From Pseudomonas tumuqii (GTDB lineage Bacteria > Pseudomonadota > Gammaproteobacteria > Pseudomonadales > Pseudomonadaceae): DNA of 64,000 nt. Where the stretch lies: positions 248,001-312,000 of the forward strand of contig NZ_JAAOJA010000003.1 of NCBI RefSeq assembly GCF_013184545.1, in the 5' to 3' direction. Below, in pieces: positions 8,731-18,419 of this stretch (position 1 is its first letter; each line of letters opens with the position of its first letter). The notes beneath the pieces were generated by a model that saw only the letters and a list, made by a program, of their open reading frames with translations, did no database searches and was not told the DNA's origin. The translations under genes and the position numbers were made by a program.

Positions 8731-9531
8731 ATGAGCCGTCCCGTCGCCATCGCCACGCGTCCCCAGTTGGCCTTGCAGTCCTATCTGGACAGCTTGTTGC
8801 AGGAGGCTGCTGTCGAATTGGCCGAGAGCAGCAGCCTCGACGAGTTCGAGGCCGCGGTGCTGGAGGAGCAGACGCGCGATGCCGGCCTGTTCTCCGCTAC
8901 GCCCGTGCAGGCACTGGCTGAACCGCTGGTGGTCGTGCCGGTGATCGAACTGGCGCCTGCTGTGGTCGCCCGGCCGGTGTCGGTTGAGCCGGTGATCGAC
9001 GTCCATCTACCCGCTACAACGTTGAATCTGCTGCCCGGCCTGCAGCCGGGAGAGCGGCCGGAGTGGGCACAAGAGCCGTTCGAATGCCTGTTATTCGACG
9101 TCGCCGGCCTGACCCTGGCCGTGCCGCTGGTGTGCCTGGGTTCGATCTTTCCGCTGGCGGGGCAGGAGTTGACGCCATTATTTGGCCAGCCGGACTGGTT
9201 TCTCGGCATACTGCCGTGCCAGGCCGGTAACCTGAAAGTCCTGGATACCGCGCGCTGGGTCATGCCTGACCGTTATCGCGATGATTTTCGCCAGGGTTTG
9301 CAGTATGTGATTTCAGTCGAAGGCTATGAATGGGGCCTGGCCGTGCATCAGGTCAGCCGATCGATTCGCCTGGATCCAAGCGAGATCAAGTGGCGCACCC
9401 AGCGCACCCTGAGACCTTGGCTGGCCGGCACCGTGATCGAACACATGTGTGCCTTGCTGGATGTGACGGCCCTGGCTGAATTGATCGCCAGCGGCGCGGC
9501 CAAGCGCATGGTCAATGGCCAGATTCACTGA
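8731..9531 (+). CDS. CheW-domain protein ParP
   Basis: 266-aa protein: a variable acidic N-terminal half (to about residue 120), then a CheW-like domain (FECLLFDVAGLTLAVPLVCLG..., DWFLGILPC, KVLDTARWVM). This matches ParP, which links CheA and receptors to ParC at the pole; its CheW-like part corresponds to the array-integration domain described in Vibrio. It is preceded by a sigma-28-like promoter and followed by cheW. The short helical segment SSSLDEFEAAVLEEQ near residue 30 is reminiscent of the DEFE repeats of CheA here, which may be coincidence. Confidence 0.88.
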   Translation: MSRPVAIATRPQLALQSYLDSLLQEAAVELAESSSLDEFEAAVLEEQTRDAGLFSATPVQALAEPLVVVPVIELAPAVVARPVSVEPVIDVHLPATTLNLLPGLQPGERPEWAQEPFECLLFDVAGLTLAVPLVCLGSIFPLAGQELTPLFGQPDWFLGILPCQAGNLKVLDTARWVMPDRYRDDFRQGLQYVISVEGYEWGLAVHQVSRSIRLDPSEIKWRTQRTLRPWLAGTVIEHMCALLDVTALAELIASGAAKRMVNGQIH

Positions 9532-9633
9532 TTGAGAGATAACGGGCTCGCCCTTGCGGCGGCCCTGACCGATGATGACCAGCGGTTTGAACCGCGCACG
9601 CCGCCCAGTGCGGCTTACGACGAGGCTAGGGAT

Positions 9634-10113
9634 ATGAAGAAGAATTCTGCACAAGGCGCTGAAGATCCCATCCTGCAATGGGTGACCTTCCGCCTGGACA
9701 ATGAAACCTATGGCATCAATGTGATGCAGGTTCAGGAAGTGCTGCGCTACACCGAGATCGCGCCGGTGCCGGGCGCCCCGAGCTATGTGCTGGGCATCAT
9801 CAATCTGCGCGGCAACGTGGTGACGGTGATCGACACCCGCCAGCGCTTCGGTCTGGACTCGGCGGCGGTGACCGACAATACCCGCATCGTGATCATCGAG
9901 GCGGACAAGCAAGTGGTCGGCATCATGGTCGACAGCGTGGCCGAGGTGGTCTATCTGCGCCAGTCCGAGGTGGAAACCGCGCCGAATGTCGGCAACGACG
10001 AGTCGGCCAAGTTCATCCAGGGCGTGTGCAACAAGAATGGCGAGCTGCTGATTCTGGTCGAACTGGACAAGATGATGAGCGAAGAAGAGTGGTCCGAACT
10101 GGAGAGTATTTAA
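9634..10113 (+). CDS. cheW: Chemotaxis coupling protein CheW
   Basis: Couples chemoreceptors to CheA; 159 aa, the usual Pseudomonas length. Two SH3-like subdomains show the family pattern (WVTFRLDNETYGINVMQVQEVL, APSYVLGIINLRGNVVTVIDTR, RIVIIEADKQVVGIMVDSV, ELLILVELDKMM). The ATG at 9634 gives the conserved start. The 102-nt gap after parP is longer than most in this operon. It is followed 3 nt later by the DUF2802 gene. Confidence 0.96.
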   Translation: MKKNSAQGAEDPILQWVTFRLDNETYGINVMQVQEVLRYTEIAPVPGAPSYVLGIINLRGNVVTVIDTRQRFGLDSAAVTDNTRIVIIEADKQVVGIMVDSVAEVVYLRQSEVETAPNVGNDESAKFIQGVCNKNGELLILVELDKMMSEEEWSELESI

Positions 10114-10116
10114 ACC

Positions 10117-10515
10117 ATGTTCGAGATCGCGCTGATCCTGCTTGGGCTGGTGTGCCTGGGGTTGGTCGGCACCTGCGTCTGGCTGATCATGCAGCAGCGC
10201 CAGCTGGCATTGCTGCAGGCCGAGCGGGACGCGGCGCGCGATCTGCAGTTCAGGGAATTGAGTAAACGCCTGGATATCTATCTGGCCGGTAGCGTGCGCA
10301 TGGGCGAAGAACTGCACGAACTGCGGCAGATCGTTGCGCCGCTGCCGGACAAGCTCAGCCAGATCGAGCAGCGCGACCCCAGCAGCCTGTCGTTCACCCA
10401 GGCCGCGCGCCTGGTCGGCCTGGGCGCCAGCGTCGATGACCTGACTCAGTCCTGCGGCCTGAGCAAGGCCGAGGCGGAGCTGATCAGCAAGCTCAATCAA
10501 CCGAAAAACCGCTAG
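10117..10515 (+). CDS. DUF2802 membrane-anchored protein
   Basis: 132-aa protein found after cheW in Pseudomonas flagellar clusters. It has one N-terminal membrane helix (residues 1-25, FEIALILLGLVCLGLVGTCVWLIM), a coiled-coil-prone stretch rich in Gln, Arg and Glu (to about 60), and a C-terminal helical domain (TQAARLVGLGASVDDLTQSCGLSKAEAELISKL) that looks like a helix-turn-helix fold. Its function is unknown; gene order suggests an accessory role in flagella or chemotaxis. It ends the + strand operon. Confidence 0.85.
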   Translation: MFEIALILLGLVCLGLVGTCVWLIMQQRQLALLQAERDAARDLQFRELSKRLDIYLAGSVRMGEELHELRQIVAPLPDKLSQIEQRDPSSLSFTQAARLVGLGASVDDLTQSCGLSKAEAELISKLNQPKNR

Positions 10516-10536
10516 TTGCCAATTTGTCGCTGCGCT

Positions 10537-10608
10537 TTCGTAGCCCGAATGCATTCGAGGGCGATCATGGGCTCGCCCCGGATTGCATCCGGACTCCAGG
10601 AGCCGCCT
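10537..10608. repeat. REP-like fragment
   Basis: Starts with a GTAGCCCG/GCATTCG-type sequence and contains CCGGATTGCATCCGG. It lies between the 3' ends of convergent operons. It is related to the GTAGCCCGGAT elements at 19994, 26038 and 30255 and is a weak match. Confidence 0.4.
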
Positions 10609-10614
10609 TCTGCG

Positions 10615-10950
10615 CTAGCGGGGCGGGCCGTCGAGTAGCGCTAGCGGCGGGCTGATGTCGTTGTCGCGCTTATCGCTCTGGAAGCCCGGCGGGCACTTGC
10701 CCTTCAAGTGCCAGGCAAAGGCGATGATCTCGGCAATGCAGCGATACAGTTGCTCGGGGATCGCCTCGCCCAGTTCCAGGCGTGCCAGCAGGCGCACCAG
10801 ATCGGCATTCTCGTAGATCGGCACTGCATATTCGCGGGCAATTGCCAGGATCGCTTCGGCCAGTTCGTCATCGCCCTTGGCGCTGAGGCTGGGAGCATTC
10901 TGCCCGTCATAGGTCAGGGCGATGGCTTGGCGCGGTGCTGGTTTTTTCAT
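10615..10950 (-). CDS. FlhB C-terminal-like (FhlB) protein
   Basis: 111-aa protein equivalent only to the cytoplasmic C-terminal domain of the flagellar export switch protein FlhB. The stretch from IALTYDG through ELAEAILAIAREYAVPIYENADLVRLLARLELGEAIPEQLY aligns with the part of FlhB after its autocleavage site. The NPTH cleavage motif itself and all membrane helices are absent. Its ATG overlaps the stop of the upstream fliK-like gene by 4 nt, so the pair is translationally coupled. Such stand-alone domains are known; their role in switching export specificity is inferred. Confidence 0.85.
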   Translation of the reverse strand: MKKPAPRQAIALTYDGQNAPSLSAKGDDELAEAILAIAREYAVPIYENADLVRLLARLELGEAIPEQLYRCIAEIIAFAWHLKGKCPPGFQSDKRDNDISPPLALLDGPPR

Positions 10951-12509
10951 GCAGTTTCGTCAACCCAGCGTTGTTCCAGGCTGGTCCTTGGTCCCTGGGG
11001 GGGAGTGCCTTGCTTGCACGCCAGTTCGCCGACAGTCAGGCCGGCGGCGGTCAGACGTTCACGCAGGGTGTTCAGCTCGGCGTCGATCAGGCTGGCGGTA
11101 CGCGGGCGCTCGGCCCATAGCTGGCTGGACAGGCCGCCGCGGACCAGTTGCACCTGGACTTGCAACGGCCCCAGCGGTTCCAGGTCGAAGGCCAGTTCGA
11201 CCTTCCACAGCGCTTCCTTGTGGTCGTTACCCGGCGATTTCTGCGGTGCTTCGTGCTGGATTTTTACCTGCAGGGGCACCAGTTCGCGCTGGTCGCGCAT
11301 AGGCAGCTCCAGTTGCCAGGTGGTCAGCAGGTTGCCGTCCGGGCCGACCTGGCTCTGCGCCAGGCTGGACAGTTGATGGGTTTGCAGGCGCGAGACGGCG
11401 GCGGCGGCCAGTTTCAGCAGGGTCTGCAGATCGGCGTCACCCTCCATCGCCTGCAGCAGGCGCGATGGCAGGGGAAAGCGCAATGCCTGTTGGCGTGCGC
11501 TGGCTTGGCCGAGGGAGCCGAGGATGTCGCGGGCGAATGCCGGCAGCGCCTGGGCCATGGCGGCGCTGGCATTGGCCGTGGCCAGCGGTGCACCGCTCGC
11601 CAGGGTGGGCAGCAGTTGGTTGACCAGACGCAGCAGGTTGGCTTTCAGATCTGCAGGCAGGGCATGGCCCTGGCCCCCGAGCAGTTTGCTTTCGAGGAAC
11701 AAGCCGCTGTTTTCTATGGCCTGGCTCAGCCCTTTGCCGGTACTGAGTTGGGCGGCATCGGGCAGGGCGTTGAACAGTTTGTCGATGCTGGTACGCAGGC
11801 CTTCCGGCAGCGCCTCCTTGCCTCCTGCGCCTTGCAGGGCCCTGAACAAGCCTTCCAGCGAGCCCTGGCGGTTTTGCTGACTGGCCAGTTGCTGGCTCAA
11901 CTCGAGCTGATCGAGACGCCCGCTGAGGGGCAGGAAATTCAGGGCCTGGCTGCCTTGCACCTGGGCGCTGAGCAGGCTGCCGAGGGGCAGGGCCAAGGGG
12001 GTTTCCAGCGACAGCTTGCTGCCCGCCAGCGGGGTGTTGAGCAGGCTCACTACCACCTTGTAGAGCACCTGCTGTGATTTCGCCTGGACCAGTTGTTCGC
12101 GCGTCACGACCTTGCCTTGCAGCAGTGTGCCGATTGGCAGTTGTTCGAGATCCAGGCTGGTCAGGGCCTTCTCGCCACCGGCGAGCAGCGCCACGGCCAG
12201 GCGGCTTTCCGACAGCGCCGTGACCATCAGGGCAGTGCCCTGGGCAAGGGGGCGCGGGCTGCTGGCCTGCAGGGTTGTCTGGCGACCATTGTCCAGCGTC
12301 AGCTTGAGCAGCAGTTGGAAGCTATGTGCCACTCCCTTGAGAGCAGCCACTTCCTTGAGGACGATCACTTCGGCCTTGGCGCTCTCGCCGCTGGCCAACA
12401 GGCCTTGCAGCGGCTGCAGCAGCTTAAGCGCCAGATCGCTGGCCGGTGCGCTGGCACGGTTGCTGGTTGGTGCTGGCGCTATTGGGCGGGAACTGCTGAT
12501 TTCGCTCAT
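10947..12509 (-). CDS. fliK: Flagellar hook-length control protein FliK-type
   Basis: 520-aa protein rich in Leu, Gln, Ala and Ser with a FliK-type C-terminal domain. The conserved core is near residues 400-500 (LLTTWQLELPMRDQRELVPLQVKI, LEPLGPLQVQVQLVRGGLSSQLWAER, LNTLRERLTAAGL). I start at the ATG at 12509 (MSEISSSRP), since the longer open frame adds only Arg/Pro-rich sequence. It is paired with an FlhB C-terminal-like gene, which fits a ruler-and-switch function. A second, canonical fliK may exist elsewhere; the window cannot tell. It is transcribed divergently from ccmA. Confidence 0.8.
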   Translation of the reverse strand: MSEISSSRPIAPAPTSNRASAPASDLALKLLQPLQGLLASGESAKAEVIVLKEVAALKGVAHSFQLLLKLTLDNGRQTTLQASSPRPLAQGTALMVTALSESRLAVALLAGGEKALTSLDLEQLPIGTLLQGKVVTREQLVQAKSQQVLYKVVVSLLNTPLAGSKLSLETPLALPLGSLLSAQVQGSQALNFLPLSGRLDQLELSQQLASQQNRQGSLEGLFRALQGAGGKEALPEGLRTSIDKLFNALPDAAQLSTGKGLSQAIENSGLFLESKLLGGQGHALPADLKANLLRLVNQLLPTLASGAPLATANASAAMAQALPAFARDILGSLGQASARQQALRFPLPSRLLQAMEGDADLQTLLKLAAAAVSRLQTHQLSSLAQSQVGPDGNLLTTWQLELPMRDQRELVPLQVKIQHEAPQKSPGNDHKEALWKVELAFDLEPLGPLQVQVQLVRGGLSSQLWAERPRTASLIDAELNTLRERLTAAGLTVGELACKQGTPPQGPRTSLEQRWVDETA

Positions 12510-12563
12510 TGGCGGGTTACACCCTGTCGAAAATGCCCACTGCGGGGGGCAGGGCATGGCATG

Positions 12564-12569
12564 TATAAT
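12564..12569 (+). promoter_or_regulatory. -10 element for the ccm operon
   Basis: A perfect TATAAT lies 93 nt upstream of the ccmA start, in the gap between divergent fliK and ccmA. No convincing -35 is visible 17 bp upstream. Confidence 0.4.
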
Positions 12570-12661
12570 CGCGCCCCGTCTGGGTCGGCTGCGCATTTAA
12601 CTTGCGTCAGTATAGCGGCCGGGGCACTGCCGACTTGAACCGCTTTTTAGGTAAATATGCC

Positions 12662-13297
12662 GTGACCAGCCCTCTTCTCGAAGCCGTGGCGCTCACCTGT
12701 GAGCGGGATTGGCGTATGCTTTTCGAACGGCTTGAGCTGCGCTTGGCGGCCGGCGAGATGTTGCAGATTTCCGGCCCAAACGGCAGCGGCAAGACCAGCC
12801 TGCTGCGTTTGCTCGCCGGGCTGATGCAGCCAACGGCCGGCGAAGTCCGCCTGAATGGCCAGCCGCTGGGTTCGCAGCGCAGCGAGCTGGCGCGCAATCT
12901 GTTGTGGCTTGGCCATGCCGCCGGGATCAAGGGCCTGCTCACCGCCGAAGAAAATCTGGCCTGGTTATGCGCGCTGCATCGTCCGGCCGAACGCACGGCG
13001 ATCTGGCAGGCGCTGGAGGCCGTCGGCCTGCGCGGTTTCGAGGATGTGCCCTGTCATACCCTGTCTGCCGGTCAGCAGCGTCGTGTCGCGCTGGCCCGCT
13101 TGTATCTGGATGGGCCGCCGTTGTGGATCCTCGATGAACCCTTCACCGCCCTCGACAAGCTCGCCGTGGCGCAACTGGAAAACCATCTGGCCTGGCACTG
13201 CGAAATGGGCGGTCTGGTGCTGCTGACCACCCACCACACGCTGACGGTCAAGCCCGCCGGTTACCGCGAGCTAGATCTGGGGCAGCGCAGCCTATGA
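12662..13297 (+). CDS. ccmA: Heme exporter ATP-binding protein CcmA
   Basis: ATPase of the CcmABCD complex that releases holo-CcmE from CcmC during cytochrome c maturation. It is 211 aa with Walker [13 protein letters not shown] signature [13 protein letters not shown] and Walker [14 protein letters not shown] start at the GTG at 12662, giving [11 protein letters not shown] as in Pseudomonas homologues. An upstream ATG at 12657 is out of frame and terminates after two codons. Its stop overlaps the ccmB start (ATGA). It is the first gene of a nine-gene ccm operon. Confidence 0.96.
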   Translation: MTSPLLEAVALTCERDWRMLFERLELRLAAGEMLQISGPNGSGKTSLLRLLAGLMQPTAGEVRLNGQPLGSQRSELARNLLWLGHAAGIKGLLTAEENLAWLCALHRPAERTAIWQALEAVGLRGFEDVPCHTLSAGQQRRVALARLYLDGPPLWILDEPFTALDKLAVAQLENHLAWHCEMGGLVLLTTHHTLTVKPAGYRELDLGQRSL

Positions 13298-13965
13298 GTA
13301 ATGTGTTCAGTTTGCTGGTCGCCCGCGAAGCGCGACTGTTGTTTCGCCGGCCTGCCGAGCTGGCCAATCCGCTGGTGTTCTTCGCCATCGTGGTCGCCCT
13401 GTTTCCGTTGGCCGTGGGGCCGGAGACGCAGCTGTTGCAAACCCTGTCGCCGGGGCTGGTGTGGGTGGCGGCATTATTGGCCGTGCTGCTCTCGCTGGAT
13501 GGCTTGTTTCGCAGCGATTTCGAGGATGGCTCGCTGGAGCAGTGGGTCCTTTCGCCGCACCCCCTGCCTCTTCTGGTATTGGCCAAGGTACTGGCAAACT
13601 GGCTGTTTTCCGGTCTGGCCCTGGTGCTGCTGGCACCCTTGCTGGCCCTGATGCTTGGCTTGCCCGGGCGCTGCCTGCCGGTGCTGCTGTTCTCGCTGCT
13701 GCTCGGCACGCCGGTGCTGAGCCTGCTCGGCGCGGTCGGTGCGGCGCTGACGGTGGGCCTCAAGCGTGGCGGCCTGTTGCTGGCGCTGCTGATTCTGCCG
13801 CTGTATATCCCGGTGCTGATTCTTGGCAGCGGAGCGTTGCAAGCCAGCCTGCAAGGATTGCCGGCGGTCGGTCACCTGTTGTGGCTGGCCAGCCTCACCG
13901 CGTTGGCGGTGACCTTGACACCTTTTGCCATTGCCGCCGGTCTGACCATTAGCGTCGGCGAGTGA
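13294..13965 (+). CDS. ccmB: Heme exporter protein CcmB
   Basis: Membrane component of the CcmABCD complex; 223 aa with six hydrophobic segments. Typical family sequence includes ARDEARLL-like [20 protein letters not shown] at the N terminus and [13 protein letters not shown] in the first loop. It is coupled to ccmA by a 4-nt ATGA overlap. The following gene, ccmC, starts about 50 nt downstream, the only real gap in the proximal operon. Confidence 0.95.
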   Translation: MSNVFSLLVAREARLLFRRPAELANPLVFFAIVVALFPLAVGPETQLLQTLSPGLVWVAALLAVLLSLDGLFRSDFEDGSLEQWVLSPHPLPLLVLAKVLANWLFSGLALVLLAPLLALMLGLPGRCLPVLLFSLLLGTPVLSLLGAVGAALTVGLKRGGLLLALLILPLYIPVLILGSGALQASLQGLPAVGHLLWLASLTALAVTLTPFAIAAGLTISVGE

Positions 13966-14017
13966 TTTACAACCGTGCTACCGAGGACGGCCTGTGCGGC
14001 CATTACCTCGGAGAATG

Positions 14018-14785
14018 ATGAGTAATCTGATGAACTGGACGTGGTTTCACAAGCTGGGCTCGCCCAAGTGGTTTTATGAAATCAGCGGGCGCTGGCTGCC
14101 CTGGCTGAGTGCGGCTGCTGCCTTGTTGCTGGCGGTGGGGCTGGTCTGGAGCCTGGCCTTTGCGCCGCCGGACTACCAGCAGGGCAACAGCTTCCGCATC
14201 ATCTATATCCATGTGCCGGCAGCGTTTCTTGCCCAGTCGGTGTACGTCATGCTGGCGGTGGCCGGTGTGGTCGGCCTGGTATGGAAAATGAAACTCGCCG
14301 ATGTCGCGGTGCAGCAGGCCGCGCCCATTGGTGCCTGGATGACCGTGATCGCCCTGGTGACCGGGGCCATCTGGGGCAAGCCGACCTGGGGCACCTACTG
14401 GGTCTGGGATGCGCGCCTGACCTCGATGCTGATCCTGCTGTTCCTGTATTTCGGCGTGATCGCCCTCGGTCAGGCCATCAGTAATCGCGACAGTGCGGCC
14501 AAGGCCTGCGCGGTGCTGGCCATCGTCGGGGTGATCAACATTCCGATCATCAAATATTCGGTGGAGTGGTGGAACACCCTGCACCAGCCCGCCACCTTCA
14601 GCGTCATCGAGAAACCGGCCATGCCGCTGGAAATGTGGTTGCCCCTGCTGATCATGGTGCTCGGCTTCTACTGTTTCTTCGGCGCCGTCTTGTTGCTGCG
14701 CATGCGCCTCGAGGTGCTCAAACGCGAGGCGCGCAGCAGTTGGGCCAAGGCCGAGGTCAAAACGCACGTGGAGAAAAGCCTATGA
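14018..14785 (+). CDS. ccmC: Heme exporter protein CcmC
   Basis: Loads heme onto CcmE. Six membrane helices and the periplasmic WWD-type tryptophan motif ([22 protein letters not shown]) mark the heme-handling family. There are three in-frame ATGs: 14015, 14018 and 14030. I take 14018 because GGAG at 14010-14013 is best spaced for it, giving 255 aa; [16 protein letters not shown] at 14030 is where conservation begins. The stop overlaps the ccmD start by 4 nt. Confidence 0.94.
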   Translation: MSNLMNWTWFHKLGSPKWFYEISGRWLPWLSAAAALLLAVGLVWSLAFAPPDYQQGNSFRIIYIHVPAAFLAQSVYVMLAVAGVVGLVWKMKLADVAVQQAAPIGAWMTVIALVTGAIWGKPTWGTYWVWDARLTSMLILLFLYFGVIALGQAISNRDSAAKACAVLAIVGVINIPIIKYSVEWWNTLHQPATFSVIEKPAMPLEMWLPLLIMVLGFYCFFGAVLLLRMRLEVLKREARSSWAKAEVKTHVEKSL

Positions 14786-14958
14786 GTTTCACCTCGTTCG
14801 CCGAGTTTCTCGCCATGGGCACCCATGGGGCCTACGTCTGGTCGTCCTTTGCCATCAGCCTGGCCGTGCTGGCGCTGAATGTCGTGCTGCCGCTGCTGGC
14901 GCGCCGCCGTTACCTGCAAGACGAGGCGCGTCGTTTGCGCCGGGAGGAGTCGCAATGA
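14782..14958 (+). CDS. ccmD: Heme exporter protein CcmD
   Basis: 58-aa single-span membrane protein that stabilises the CcmC-CcmE complex. An N-terminal segment with the family-typical [15 protein letters not shown] precedes one transmembrane helix ([19 protein letters not shown]) and a basic cytoplasmic tail ([16 protein letters not shown]). Overlaps of 4 nt with ccmC upstream and ccmE downstream support the reading. Confidence 0.94.
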   Translation: MSFTSFAEFLAMGTHGAYVWSSFAISLAVLALNVVLPLLARRRYLQDEARRLRREESQ

Positions 14959-15422
14959 ACCCTGTTCGCAAGAAGCGCCTGTTGATCATCCTGGCGATCC
15001 TCGCCGGCGTGGGCATCGCCGTGGCCTTGGCCCTGAGTGCGCTGCAACAGAACATCAACCTGTTCTATACCCCGACCCAGATCGCCAGCGGCGAGGCGCC
15101 GCAAGACACGCGTATCCGTGCCGGCGGGTTGGTCGAAGTGGGCTCGGTCAAGCGCTCCAGCGACACTCTGGATACCGACTTCGTGGTGACCGACGGGGCG
15201 GCCAGCGTGACCATTCGCTACCGCGGTATCCTTCCGGATCTGTTCCGCGAAGGCCAGGGCATCGTGGCCATGGGCAAGGTCAATGCCGATGGCGTGTTGA
15301 TCGCCGACCAGGTGCTGGCCAAGCACGATGAAAACTACATGCCGCCGGAAGTCATGCAGGCATTGGAGCAAAGCGCAATGAAGCAAAAGCATGACGCGGC
15401 CACCCAAGGGGGGGCGCAATGA
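14955..15422 (+). CDS. ccmE: Heme chaperone CcmE
   Basis: Periplasmic, membrane-anchored chaperone that carries heme to the CcmF/H ligase. It is 155 aa: a basic N-terminus, one membrane helix (about 8-29), then an OB-fold domain. The covalent heme-binding His124 is in the canonical KHDENYMP motif, with Tyr128 four residues later. Short C-terminal tail ends [13 protein letters not shown]. Overlaps ccmD and ccmF by 4 nt each. Confidence 0.96.
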   Translation: MNPVRKKRLLIILAILAGVGIAVALALSALQQNINLFYTPTQIASGEAPQDTRIRAGGLVEVGSVKRSSDTLDTDFVVTDGAASVTIRYRGILPDLFREGQGIVAMGKVNADGVLIADQVLAKHDENYMPPEVMQALEQSAMKQKHDAATQGGAQ

Positions 15423-17392
15423 TTCCCGAACTCGGTCACCTGGCGATGATCCTGGCTCTGTGCCTGACCCTGGTGCAGGCCAGTCTGCCGATTATCGGCG
15501 CCTGGCGCGGCGATCGGCAGTGGATGAGCCTGGCCGTTCCTGCGGCCTGGGGCCAGTTCGCCTTCCTGGTCTTCGCCTTCCTGTGCCTGACCTACGCCTT
15601 CATGGTCGACGATTTTTCCGTCGCCTATGTGGCCCACAATTCCAACAGCGCGCTGCCCTGGTACTACAAGTTCAGTGCGGTGTGGGGCGCCCATGAAGGC
15701 TCGCTGCTGCTCTGGGCGCTGATCCTCGGCGGCTGGACCTTCGCCGTGTCGATCTTCTCCCGCCAGTTGCCCGAGGAGATGCTCGCCCGCGTGCTCGGGG
15801 TGATGGGCATGATCAGTGTCGGCTTCCTGCTGTTCCTGATCGTCACCTCCAATCCGTTCGAGCGCTTGCTGCCGAATACCCCGCTGGACGGCCGTGACCT
15901 CAATCCGTTGCTGCAGGATTTCGGCCTGATCATCCATCCGCCGATGCTCTACATGGGCTACGTCGGCTTCTCGGTGGCCTTCGCCTTCGCCATCGCCGCC
16001 TTGCTCGGCGGCAAGCTGGATGCGGCCTGGGCGCGCTGGTCGCGACCCTGGACCATAGTCGCCTGGGCCTTCCTCGGCATCGGCATCGCCCTGGGCTCCT
16101 GGTGGGCCTATTACGAACTCGGCTGGGGCGGCTGGTGGTTCTGGGATCCGGTAGAGAACGCCTCCTTCATGCCCTGGCTGGTCGGCACCGCGCTGATCCA
16201 CTCCCTGGCGGTGACCGAGAAGCGCGGCGTGTTCAAGAGCTGGACCGTGCTGCTGGCGATTGCCGCCTTCTCCCTGAGTCTGCTCGGCACCTTCCTGGTC
16301 CGTTCCGGGGTGCTGACCTCGGTGCATGCGTTTGCCACCGACCCTGCGCGTGGCGTGTTCATCCTGGCCTTCCTGTTAATCGTGGTCGGTGGTTCGCTGA
16401 CCCTGTTCGCCATCCGCGCGCCGGTGGTCAAGAGTCAGGTCGGGTTCGCCCTGTGGTCGCGCGAGACCCTGCTGTTCGTGAATAACCTGATCCTGGTGGT
16501 GGCGGCCGCGATGATTCTGCTCGGCACCCTCTATCCGCTGGTGCTGGATGCCATGACCGGGGCCAAGCTTTCGGTCGGCCCGCCGTACTTCAACGCGCTG
16601 TTCGTGCCGCTGATGGGCCTGCTGATGGCGATGATCGCGATCGGCGTGCTGGTGCGCTGGAAGGACACGCCGCTGCGCTGGCTGCTGGGCATGCTGGCCC
16701 CGGTGCTGATCGGCAGCGTGGCATTGGCCGCGCTGGCGAGCGTGTTGCTCGGTGACTTCAGCTGGGCGGTGCTGGGCGTCTGCCTGCTGGCCAGTTGGGT
16801 GGTGTTGGCCGGGGTGCGCGACATTCATGACAAGACCCGCCACAAGGGCCTGCTCAAGGGTTTGCCGAGTCTGGGCCGCAGCTACTGGGGCATGCAGACG
16901 GCGCACCTCGGCCTGGCCGTGTGCGCCCTCGGGGTCATCCTGACCAGCATGGGCAGCTTCGAGCGCGACATGCGCATGGCGCCAGGCGACTCGGTGGAGA
17001 TGGGCGGTTACCAGTTCATCTTCGAGGGTGCCGAACACTTCGAAGGGCCGAATTTCACCTCGGACAAAGGCACCGTGCGGATTCTCGAAGATGGCCAGCA
17101 GATCAGCGTGCTGCACCCGGAGAAGCGCCTGTATACCGTGCAGCAGTCGGTGATGACCGAGGCCGGAATCGACGCCGGCCTTACCCGCGACCTGTTCGTG
17201 GCGCTGGGCGAGCCGCTGGGCGGCGGCGCCTGGGCCGTGCGCGTGCACATCAAACCGTTCGTGCGCTGGATCTGGTTCGGCGCCTTGCTGATGGGCCTGG
17301 GTGGCTTCCTCTCGGCGTCCGACAAGCGCTACCGGATGAAGGTCACCACCCGCGTGCGTGAAGCCCTCGGTATGGCGGGGGCGCAAACATGA
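15419..17392 (+). CDS. ccmF: Cytochrome c heme lyase subunit CcmF
   Basis: Large integral membrane subunit of the heme ligation complex; 657 aa with about 15 hydrophobic segments. The WWD signature is [19 protein letters not shown] near residue 240, and the conserved [20 protein letters not shown] loop precedes it. A soluble periplasmic segment lies near the C terminus (about 510-620) before the last helix. It overlaps ccmE and ccmG by 4 nt each, as expected for a tightly coupled operon. Confidence 0.97.
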   Translation: MIPELGHLAMILALCLTLVQASLPIIGAWRGDRQWMSLAVPAAWGQFAFLVFAFLCLTYAFMVDDFSVAYVAHNSNSALPWYYKFSAVWGAHEGSLLLWALILGGWTFAVSIFSRQLPEEMLARVLGVMGMISVGFLLFLIVTSNPFERLLPNTPLDGRDLNPLLQDFGLIIHPPMLYMGYVGFSVAFAFAIAALLGGKLDAAWARWSRPWTIVAWAFLGIGIALGSWWAYYELGWGGWWFWDPVENASFMPWLVGTALIHSLAVTEKRGVFKSWTVLLAIAAFSLSLLGTFLVRSGVLTSVHAFATDPARGVFILAFLLIVVGGSLTLFAIRAPVVKSQVGFALWSRETLLFVNNLILVVAAAMILLGTLYPLVLDAMTGAKLSVGPPYFNALFVPLMGLLMAMIAIGVLVRWKDTPLRWLLGMLAPVLIGSVALAALASVLLGDFSWAVLGVCLLASWVVLAGVRDIHDKTRHKGLLKGLPSLGRSYWGMQTAHLGLAVCALGVILTSMGSFERDMRMAPGDSVEMGGYQFIFEGAEHFEGPNFTSDKGTVRILEDGQQISVLHPEKRLYTVQQSVMTEAGIDAGLTRDLFVALGEPLGGGAWAVRVHIKPFVRWIWFGALLMGLGGFLSASDKRYRMKVTTRVREALGMAGAQT

Positions 17393-17925
17393 AGCGGCTG
17401 ATCCTGTTGTTGCCGTTGGCGATCTTTCTCGGTGTGGCGCTGTTTCTCTACCGCGGCCTGTTTCTCAATCCCTCCGAGTTGCCTTCGGCGTTGATCGGCA
17501 AGCCATTCCCGGCGTTTTCCCTGCCGGCGGTAGAGGGCGGTCAAACCATCAGTCAGGCCGACCTCAAGGGCCAGCCGGCGCTGGTCAATGTCTGGGCCAC
17601 CTGGTGCGTGGCGTGCCGGGTCGAGCACCCGGTATTGAACAAGCTGGCGCAGCAGGGTGTGACCATCCATGGAGTCAATTACAAGGATGACAACGCCGCG
17701 GCGCAGAAGTGGCTGGTCGAATTCCACGACCCCTACCAGCTCAATATCAACGATGCGCGCGGCTCGCTGGGCCTGGATCTGGGAGTGTACGGCGCGCCCG
17801 AGACCTTCCTGGTCGACAAGGAAGGCATCATCCGCCACAAGTTCGTCGGCGTGATCGACGAGCGGGTCTGGCGCGAACAGCTGGCGCCGCTCTATCAAGA
17901 ACTGGTCGACGAGGTCAGCCCATGA
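17389..17925 (+). CDS. ccmG: Thiol:disulfide interchange protein CcmG/DsbE
   Basis: Membrane-anchored periplasmic thioredoxin that keeps apocytochrome CXXCH cysteines reduced. It is 178 aa with one N-terminal membrane helix and a thioredoxin domain. The active site is CVAC at residues 73-76 in VWATWCVACRVEHP, and the family glutamate/GVY region is visible (LGVYGAPETFLVDKEG). It overlaps ccmF and ccmH by 4 nt. Confidence 0.96.
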   Translation: MKRLILLLPLAIFLGVALFLYRGLFLNPSELPSALIGKPFPAFSLPAVEGGQTISQADLKGQPALVNVWATWCVACRVEHPVLNKLAQQGVTIHGVNYKDDNAAAQKWLVEFHDPYQLNINDARGSLGLDLGVYGAPETFLVDKEGIIRHKFVGVIDERVWREQLAPLYQELVDEVSP

Positions 17926-18419
17926 AGCGTTTGCTCAGTGCCGCCGTGCTCGGTCTGGCCCTGCTCGGCACCGCCCAGGCGGCCATCGACACCTACGAGT
18001 TCGCCGATGAGGCGGAGCGCCAGCGTTATCGCAGCCTGATCGAGGAACTGCGTTGCCCCAAGTGCCAGAACCAGAACATCGCCGATTCCGATGCGCCGAT
18101 CGCCATGGACCTGCGTGCGCAAGTCTATCGCATGCTGGAGGAGGGCCAGAGCAACGAGCAGATCATCGATTTCCTGGTGTCGCGTTACGGTGATTTCGTC
18201 CTCTACAAACCGCCGGTCACGGCGCGCACCCTGTTGCTCTGGTACGGGCCGGCCGGTCTGTTGGTCGGCGGCTTCGTGCTGCTCGGCGTGGTGGTACTGC
18301 GTCGTCGGGGCAAGAAGTCCGCGGGATCGAGCGGCCTTTCCGCCGATGAGCAGCAACGCCTGGCTGCTCTGCTCAGCCAAAGGCCTACCCATCAAACGCC
18401 TCAGGATAAGAAAGACTGA
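17922..18419 (+). CDS. ccmH: Cytochrome c maturation protein CcmH (CycL)
   Basis: Thiol-oxidoreductase subunit of the heme ligase. A signal peptide (residues 1-20, ending GTAQA) is followed by a three-helix domain with the redox motif LRCPKC (Cys45 and Cys48) and the [13 protein letters not shown] sequence, then one membrane helix near residue 105-125 and a basic cytoplasmic tail. It is 165 aa. This is the short, split form: the TPR part is encoded separately as the next gene. Stop and next start overlap (TGATG). Confidence 0.95.
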   Translation: MKRLLSAAVLGLALLGTAQAAIDTYEFADEAERQRYRSLIEELRCPKCQNQNIADSDAPIAMDLRAQVYRMLEEGQSNEQIIDFLVSRYGDFVLYKPPVTARTLLLWYGPAGLLVGGFVLLGVVVLRRRGKKSAGSSGLSADEQQRLAALLSQRPTHQTPQDKKD

